From NCBI GenBank assembly GCA_005784505.1, contig VCAZ01000017.1:1470151-1534150 (forward strand): DNA of 64,000 nt. Direction: 5' to 3'. Position numbers and translations under genes: made by a program. This DNA is from Bagarius yarrelli (Eukaryota; Chordata; Actinopteri; Siluriformes; Sisoridae). The notes under the pieces are model-generated. The model was not told where the DNA came from and ran no database searches. It saw only the letters and a list, made by a program, of their open reading frames with translations. Below are positions 60,903 through 64,000 of this stretch, piece by piece (the first letter of the stretch is position 1; every line of letters begins with the position of its first letter).

Positions 60903-63543
60903 GGATGGAGAGTGACCTCGTTACCTGATACACACAAACATACAAGTCTCTGGTCTGTATTTGTTTATGTTTCATGTTTAAATAAGATAAAGATTTTAAA
61001 TATCATCATAAGTGTGGCATGTACAGAGCAGAACATCTTTATAAGGAAACCCAGTAAAAATATATTTTATTGGACCACCAGCTACACTATAGAAAGGACC
61101 ATAAGACTCATTGCAATCAAAAATATCTTTCTGATCACTTTCTGATCACAGTACACGGTGATTACCTGTATTTGTGCTATTAAAGGACGGTAAGACGTAT
61201 CTGATGGCATTGGAATTTCAAGGCGGTATCAAAAAGTTACGAGACATACCAACAGATGGCAGCATAAGGCTGCACGCAATGAATAATATAGTTGGAAACA
61301 GGGAAGTCTAAATCTGTTCGTTTGTTCCTGCTAGACTGTAAGCTTGAATGAGTACATTTACATTTACAGCAGACGCCCATATCCAGAGCGACGTTCATTT
61401 ATACAACTGAAAAGTTAGGGGATAGGATTTCTGCGCAGGGGTCCGACTTGATGGTACTGAGACTTGAACCCACAATCTTCCAGCTAGCCGTCCAACACCA
61501 TAACCACTGAGCCAACTCCTCTTTGCTACATGTTGTTGACTTTGAAAATTTACAGCATATGGCAGACTTTGAGCATTTGAGCAATTGGGGGTTAAGGTCC
61601 TTGCTTAGGAGCCCAGCAGTGGCAATTAGCAGTCCAACACTTTAATCACTGTGCTACCACGTCCCCCTTGACAAAATAGTAGCTGTAGGCAAAAATAATG
61701 TGAATGAGTTGTTTTGATTCAAGGTTGTAAGTAAAGGGACAAAAGAAAGAGGACATTTGGACTATTTTGAGGATTAGGGTTAATATGTTCTTCACATGCC
61801 CAGGTTACCCTCGGGGTACTCCCACAGTCCTAAAACATGTATGTTAGATTGAATGATAATTGTATATTGGCCATAGGAGTGAGTGTCTGTGGTTGTTTGT
61901 CGGTATGTGGCTCTGCGATGAACTGATGACCTGTCCAGGGTGACCCCTGCCTTTCGTCCAATGGCAGCCTGGATACACTCCAGCAGATCTCTGTGACCCT
62001 AATTAGGTGTAAGTGTACAACCAATGGATGAATGGATGAAATAGGGATAGTGGGTTACTGTTTAGGGCTAGAGGTGTAGACTATATCATATAGGTTAGCA
62101 CTACAATGATTACACTAGTGGATCAGAGTCGAAGGGTGAAAGCTAGATACATCCATGGACGAGTTAAAGACTTCAGCAGGTCTCTGGTTAGACTGTATCC
62201 GCCTACCTTTGTTTGTACATACACTATATTTCCAAAGGTTTATAGTCACCTGACCATTGTTAAGCTTCTTATTTTACTTTTAGTTCCAGGGAAGGAATAA
62301 TGTAATGCGACAACATATAAATATATTGTAGATGACTGTGTGCTTCCAAATTTATAGCAACATTTTGGAGAGAAACCACATATGGATCTGGTGGTCAGGT
62401 GTCCACAAACGTTTGTACATGTATGCGTGACTATGTGGAATCAGAGATTAATTTGCATTTTTACGTGAAATCCTGGCATTCAAAATTTAGCTTTGACTTT
62501 TACATTAGGGCTGCACAATATATATCAAAATGATTGAAATATCGCAAATGTGAATATCGTGATATGCATATCACAATGGTTTGTGATAAATGAGCGATTC
62601 AGTACTTCAAATAATAATGTATAGTCAAGTTTTAGGTCGATGCGTACAGTAAAATATCACGCGGCACGCGGATGTTAGCTGGGCTATGCGCGAGTGTGCC
62701 TTAACGCAAGGCAATCAACAAGTCGGCAAGCTTTCATAGAGAGCTAACCCTAGTCTATAAAAGCTATGACCACATGCTGACTAAAATTCTATATAGAACA
62801 TGTAAATCTTGAGTGGCAACACAAAAGGGAAACACTACAAATCTTTACAAGCGAATATGTATGAGGAAACACAAACTTTTTAAAAAGTATAGTATTGTAT
62901 ACCGAATATCGCATTATTTAGCATGCTATCGCATACCGCATTTATCTTCAATATCGTGCAGACCTATTCCATATTTATTCGTTTCTTGATAATAACATTG
63001 TGAAATGTCATATAATAGTAACGACTCTAATGCGTGAAAACATATATGCCCATGCAGCAGCTCTCTGAGCAGCTCCCAGTCCATCATGTACATCCCTCAG
63101 GACATTGTTCGCGCCAAAGAGATCATCTCGCACATAAACACTCTGAAGACTCAGGTCAGCTACTACGCCGAGCGACTCTCGCGCGCCGCCAGGGAGCGCT
63201 CCGCCAACGGTCTGGAGAGAACACTCACAATACTGGCAGACAAGGTGGGCAGAATAGACACGGTTTAACGTTAACGTTGTGTGCTCAATGCTTTTTCGAA
63301 TATTTTATAGCTGAAAATCTCTTCCTATAACAGACACGGCAGCTTGTAACAGTGTGTGACTGTAAGTTACTGGCATCAGCTGTGCAGGCCCTAAACGCAG
63401 CCAGGCCAGAGTATATCGCCTCCAAGACCTCACCATCAGCTGACTTGGAGCATGTGGTTCTACGCAACGACCAAGACACACTACTAGCCAAGTGGAGCAA
63501 CAACCGCTCATCCCTGCATGCCAACTGGCACGAAGAAGAGTGG
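47819..63543 (+). CDS. inpp4a: Type I inositol 3,4-bisphosphate 4-phosphatase, N-terminal 521 codons (14 coding exons; 3' end outside the window)
   Basis: Fourteen exons with GT..AG borders splice in one frame: 47911-48001, 49351-49395, 49834-49952, 50230-50346, 50798-50877, 51018-51129, 53175-53265, 53583-53730, 55386-55516, 57093-57197, 58582-58690, 60545-60562, 63058-63244 and 63334-63543. The product matches INPP4A, not INPP4B. Landmarks are DPDEPVLEFSLA, DRKPNSF, TTPPQAFWTKHAQTEI, MYRFPTTDGNHLRILEQ, VTIGAPAAHC and RAKEIISHINTLKTQVSYY. INPP4A removes the 4-phosphate of phosphatidylinositol 3,4-bisphosphate, acting on endosomal and plasma membranes and dampening PI3K signalling. A C2 domain spans roughly residues 30-175. 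The CX5R catalytic motif lies in exons beyond the window. The family has about 950-980 residues, so roughly half is present here. In-frame TGA codons at 47824 and 47836 precede the chosen ATG, which has A at -3. Confidence 0.95.
49351..49395 (+). CDS. inpp4a: inpp4a coding exon 2 (45 nt)
   Basis: It encodes NSQDPDEPVLEFSL, the start of the C2 domain, nearly identical to human NIQDPDEPILEFSLA. The acceptor is TTCCTTATAG and the donor GTCAGT-like (GTCAGTATC). Phase 1 on both sides, with G plus CC forming the alanine of FSLA. Confidence 0.9.
49590..49620. repeat. (TG)n microsatellite in inpp4a intron
   Basis: TG run between coding exons 2 and 3. Confidence 0.95.
49834..49952 (+). CDS. inpp4a: inpp4a coding exon 3 (C2 domain)
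   Basis: It encodes CSELTTPCLDRKPNSF and TTPPQAFWTKHAQTEIIE, the conserved C2 beta strands. The acceptor is the TAG at 49831-49833, not the CAG seven bases later, because only the former restores ACSEL and avoids a stop. Donor GTATAT; phase 0 at the end. Confidence 0.92.
50230..50346 (+). CDS. inpp4a: inpp4a coding exon 4 (C2 domain)
   Basis: A 117-nt phase-0 exon encoding GTMNPSFLSSVAFFQDSF and QIKLSVYDVKDRSQGM. Human has GTNNPIFLSSIAFFQDS and VKLSVYDVKDRSQG, so this is the central C2 segment. The donor GTGAGA is followed at once by a short CA repeat. Confidence 0.93.
50798..50877 (+). CDS. inpp4a: inpp4a coding exon 5
   Basis: An 80-nt exon after a (TC)n-CAG acceptor. It encodes MYLLGSAMFTVKELLQDK and LHLPLR, matching human MYLLGSGTFIVKDLLQ. 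Ends in phase 2 at GTATGA. Confidence 0.92.
51018..51129 (+). CDS. inpp4a: inpp4a coding exon 6
   Basis: It encodes SAENAPVGDITVIAWQLEEK, then a less conserved linker ending NGR. This closes the C2 domain (human GNITVIGWQMEEKS). The acceptor is GCTTCAG and the donor GTGAGA; phase 0 at the end. Confidence 0.92.
51190..51520 (+). mobile_element. Partial copy of the CACTATATGG MITE family
   Basis: Landmarks: GATCAGTGGGGTTGA, CTTCCTCCACACCAACCATA, CACCATGTCTTTATGAAGCT and TTGTGCACAG. Located in an inpp4a intron. Confidence 0.6.
51541..51835 (+). mobile_element. tRNA-derived SINE, type A, with a partial tandem copy
   Basis: A partial head with AAGACCGGGGTTGATACC precedes a full copy (from about 51642) with GACCGGGGTTCGATTCCCAC. 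The tail carries a duplicated GACAAGGACGTCTA unit. In the inpp4a intron before the LINE. Confidence 0.8.
51853..52745 (-). mobile_element. 5'-truncated LINE with reverse-transcriptase remains
   Basis: Read on the minus strand, this copy starts near 52745 with a WLRSYLTDRYQFV motif. After a frameshifted QGSV stretch comes the RT catalytic block FHCYADDTQLY (about 52460-52490), then EEVRDWMLCNFLLLNADKTE. It ends in the common fish LINE tail with TATAGCGCTTTTTAC. Frameshifts and the missing 5' half make it dead. The motifs fit a Rex1/CR1/L2-type element; the exact clade is uncertain. It sits antisense in the inpp4a intron between coding exons 6 and 7. Confidence 0.85.
53175..53265 (+). CDS. inpp4a: inpp4a coding exon 7
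   Basis: It encodes TVLAVDESLTESVGIRAKYA and SLRKDALLRS, matching human [28 protein letters not shown]. The acceptor is TTTTTCCACAG and the donor GTAGGT; phase 1 at the end. Confidence 0.93.
53362..53455 (-). repeat. ATATCG-rich interspersed repeat, fragment
   Basis: Degraded short copy with TCATGATATATTGCACTGC, between inpp4a coding exons 7 and 8. Confidence 0.5.
53583..53730 (+). CDS. inpp4a: inpp4a coding exon 8
   Basis: It encodes VFGGTMSRMYRFPTTDG, then NHLRILEQMAESVLSLNV and RQFVKLLLEEDQA. This is the most conserved block seen here and is characteristic of INPP4A; INPP4B reads YRFPTSDNKWMRIREQ. The donor GTACAC is immediately followed by an antisense SINE. Confidence 0.96.
53741..53916 (-). 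mobile_element. tRNA-derived SINE, type A, next to inpp4a exon 8
   Basis: TTTATGGCATTTAATTATTT, AAGGGCCTTGCTCAAGGGTC and GGGAATTGAACCCTGATC. It starts about 10 nt after the exon 8 donor. Confidence 0.8.
54889..55066 (+). mobile_element. tRNA-derived SINE, type A
   Basis: GTGGTAGCTCAGTGGTTAAG, CAGGGTTCGATTCCCC and GTCGCTCTGGATAAGGGCGC. Confidence 0.85.
55386..55516 (+). CDS. inpp4a: inpp4a coding exon 9
   Basis: It encodes [20 protein letters not shown] and IVTQYQSVILTYQEMLKHLQ, matching the [21 protein letters not shown] block of human INPP4A. CTCCACAG acceptor; ends phase 1 at GTGTGT. Confidence 0.95.
55622..55812 (-). repeat. ATATCG-rich interspersed repeat, antisense copy
   Basis: GGGTCACGATACAATATATC and AGCTAAAAACACAACAAATAC mirror the copy at 40.6 kb. 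It lies directly after inpp4a coding exon 9. Confidence 0.65.
57093..57197 (+). CDS. inpp4a: inpp4a coding exon 10
   Basis: It encodes [16 protein letters not shown], then [17 protein letters not shown]. Human reads [33 protein letters not shown]. The acceptor is CTGTCTTTCAG and the donor GTGAGA. Confidence 0.95.
57815..58422 (-). mobile_element. Internally deleted Tc1-like transposon with long inverted repeats
   Basis: The left arm (about 57815-57935) contains CAGTCTATAATTTTAGTG. The right arm (about 58290-58422) contains the inverse, AATTATAGACTG, and ends TTTTTTCCCCCTCAC. Read on the minus strand from the ATG at 58086, the sequence begins MAKTK and continues, with a frameshift, into a Tc1 transposase N-terminal (paired-like DNA-binding) fragment. 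The catalytic DDE part is gone. It sits in the inpp4a intron after coding exon 10. Confidence 0.8.
58582..58690 (+). CDS. inpp4a: inpp4a coding exon 11
   Basis: It encodes YTYDVVTIGAPAAHCEGFKN, then SGLRKLIQKFEEAKK. The motif VTIGAPAAHC is shared by INPP4 proteins. Donor GTAAGT is a perfect match. The intron that follows opens with a long UG-rich array (58728-59350). Confidence 0.95.
58728..59350 (+). repeat. (TG)n / TCTCTTTTGG compound minisatellite in inpp4a intron 11
   Basis: Variable TG runs alternate with about a dozen copies of TCTCTTTTGG or close variants, starting some 40 nt after the exon 11 donor. In the pre-mRNA it is UG- and U-rich. Long open frames on both strands are artefacts of the even repeat. 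Confidence 0.95.
59580..59790 (-). mobile_element. tRNA-derived SINE, type A
   Basis: CATTTGGCAGACGCCCATAT, a T-run, AGGGCCTTGCTTAGGGGCCC and GGGAATCGAACCCAAT. Between the UG array and the microexon. Confidence 0.85.
60160..60203. repeat. (CA)n microsatellite in the intron before the microexon
   Basis: CA run about 340 nt upstream of the 18-nt microexon. CA-rich RNA can act as an hnRNP L site, so a splicing influence is possible but unproven. Confidence 0.95.
60545..60562 (+). CDS. inpp4a: inpp4a 18-nt microexon
   Basis: An 18-nt block lies between a strong C/T tract ending ATAG (60541-60544) and a GTGAGT donor (60563). It enters and leaves in phase 2. Including it gives KKLLYEAECSS; skipping it joins KK-L-SS in frame. 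Human INPP4A has a comparable short stretch (HAFEES) at this point. The strong splice sites and frame neutrality make it a credible alternative cassette, but inclusion cannot be shown from DNA alone. Confidence 0.75.
60868..60902. repeat. (TG)n(GA)n microsatellite after the microexon
   Basis: A TG run followed by a short GA run, 0.3 kb downstream of the microexon donor. Confidence 0.95.
61353..61667 (-). mobile_element. Two tandem antisense type A SINEs
   Basis: The first (61353-61524) has GCAGACGCCCATATCCAGAG and CATAACCACTGAGCCAACTC. The second (61551-61667) has ACAGCATATGGCAGAC and GGTCCTTGCTTAGGAGCCCA. In the intron after the microexon. Confidence 0.75.
61795..62040 (+). repeat. Same fish repeat in inpp4a intron
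   Basis: ACATGTATGTTAGATTGA, GATGACCTGTCCAGGGTGAC and a terminal ATGGATGAATGGATG. Confidence 0.75.
62220..62432. mobile_element. Short MITE with long inverted ends
   Basis: Left ACACTATATTTCCAAAGG..CACCTGACCATT and right GTGGTCAGGTGTCCACAAAC face each other. They are the two ends of a fish MITE whose typical terminus reads CACTATATGGCCAAAAG. Confidence 0.65.
62506..62966. mobile_element. hAT-like MITE with TAGGGCTGCAC ends
   Basis: Left end TAGGGCTGCACAATATAT and right end ATATCGTGCAGACCTA are near-perfect inverted repeats. AT-rich interior with several ATATCG-type repeats. It ends about 90 nt upstream of inpp4a coding exon 13. Confidence 0.75.
63058..63244 (+). CDS. inpp4a: inpp4a coding exon 13
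   Basis: It encodes SSLSSSQSIMYIPQDIV, then RAKEIISHINTLKTQVSYY and AERLSRAARERSANGLERT. This is very close to human INPP4A (YIPEDIIRAKEIISHINTL). The acceptor is a NAGNAG tandem, so the exon can begin at 63058 or 63061, changing one serine. Donor GTGGGC; phase 0 at the end. Confidence 0.95.
63334..63543 (+). CDS. inpp4a: inpp4a coding exon 14 (last in the window)
   Basis: A 70-codon exon encoding TRQLVTVCDCKLLASAVQ, then ALNAARPEYIASKTSPS, VVLRNDQDTLLAKW and NWHEEEW. It matches human TVCDCKLLANSIHALNAARPDYIASKASP. Donor GTAAGA starts at 63544. No further exon is visible before 64000, so the catalytic half is outside. Confidence 0.95.
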
Positions 63544-64000
63544 GTAAGAGCCATGCCAAACTAGTGGAATTTAGGGATAGAATTTCACTGGACATTATTT
63601 CCTTAAAATATATTACTGTGAGTTCCAGTCTTCCCTTTGTACTGCTGATGATTTGTTTTGTGGTCTCTATGGCTACGTTTACACTGCAAGGCTTTGTGCT
63701 CCATTCTCATTTTTGCTCAGATCAGAATTTTTTTGTATAGCTGTTCACACTGTCGTTTTAAATGTACCCAATATCAGATTTCCAGTTTGACCTGATTTCA
63801 GTCCTAAACTGACCTGCAAGAGCAAAAGAACAAATTCTACATCTCTTGCAGTGGCCCCCATATGGAAAAATTCACACGGGTGGCAGCAGTTACGCGTTAG
63901 GCACTTACATTTCTGAGGTGGTGTTCAGCGGATGACAGCATATAATAGTTAGTAGTTACGCGCCCGTACCATTTACACCGCGGTTTGGATCGCAAAACAC
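63544..64000 (+). other. inpp4a: Start of the inpp4a intron after coding exon 14
   Basis: Sequence after the GTAAGA donor. No exon, repeat family or regulatory signal is recognised in these 457 bases. Confidence 0.6.

Noticed and set aside
47911..63543. Assignment to INPP4B
   Set aside because: Blocks such as YRFPTTDGNHLRILEQ and CDCKLLA follow INPP4A; INPP4B differs clearly at these points.
1..64000. CRISPR arrays, operons or phage genes
   Set aside because: The sequence is plainly vertebrate. Short tandem repeats are microsatellites without unique spacers.

Overview
This window is vertebrate nuclear DNA, almost certainly from a teleost fish. It is AT-rich, dense in microsatellites, tRNA-derived SINEs, LINE 3' ends and DNA-transposon relics, and its genes are split by introns with GT..AG borders. 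The dominant SINE resembles families I know from catfishes (Siluriformes), so a catfish is my best guess, but the order is not proven. No prokaryotic-type genes are present.

Two protein-coding genes are supported, arranged head to head. The first is tmem182 on the minus strand (26,797 down to 22,760, five coding exons). It encodes a four-pass, claudin-like membrane protein known from muscle. The second is inpp4a on the plus strand, encoding type I inositol 3,4-bisphosphate 4-phosphatase. Fourteen coding exons lie between 47,911 and 63,543 and give the first 521 codons: the C2 domain and the following helical region. The catalytic part lies beyond the right edge. A CpG-rich, GC-box-bearing segment at about 29,435-29,652 ends in a perfect splice donor. 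It is probably the promoter and non-coding first exon of inpp4a, about 2.7 kb from the tmem182 start and separated from the ATG exon by an 18 kb intron.

Layout: 1-22,620 is intergenic, on the 3' side of tmem182. It holds repeats plus several unique, TAAT- or octamer-containing stretches that read like conserved non-coding elements. In human, TMEM182 borders the POU3F3 gene desert on this same side. 22,625-26,800 is tmem182. 26,800-29,430 is the divergent intergenic region. 29,435-47,818 is the presumed inpp4a first exon and first intron, packed with repeats. 47,819-64,000 holds the inpp4a coding exons, with introns carrying a LINE with reverse-transcriptase remains, a Tc1-like relic, MITEs and SINEs.

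The most interesting points are an 18-nt in-frame microexon in inpp4a (60,545-60,562) followed by a NAGNAG acceptor (63,052-63,060), and a roughly 0.6 kb UG-rich array in the intron just before the microexon. Others are a three-fold higher-order GACA/GATA (Bkm-like) array at 11.1-11.36 kb and the candidate regulatory elements near tmem182. I found no evidence for a wholly new biological system.
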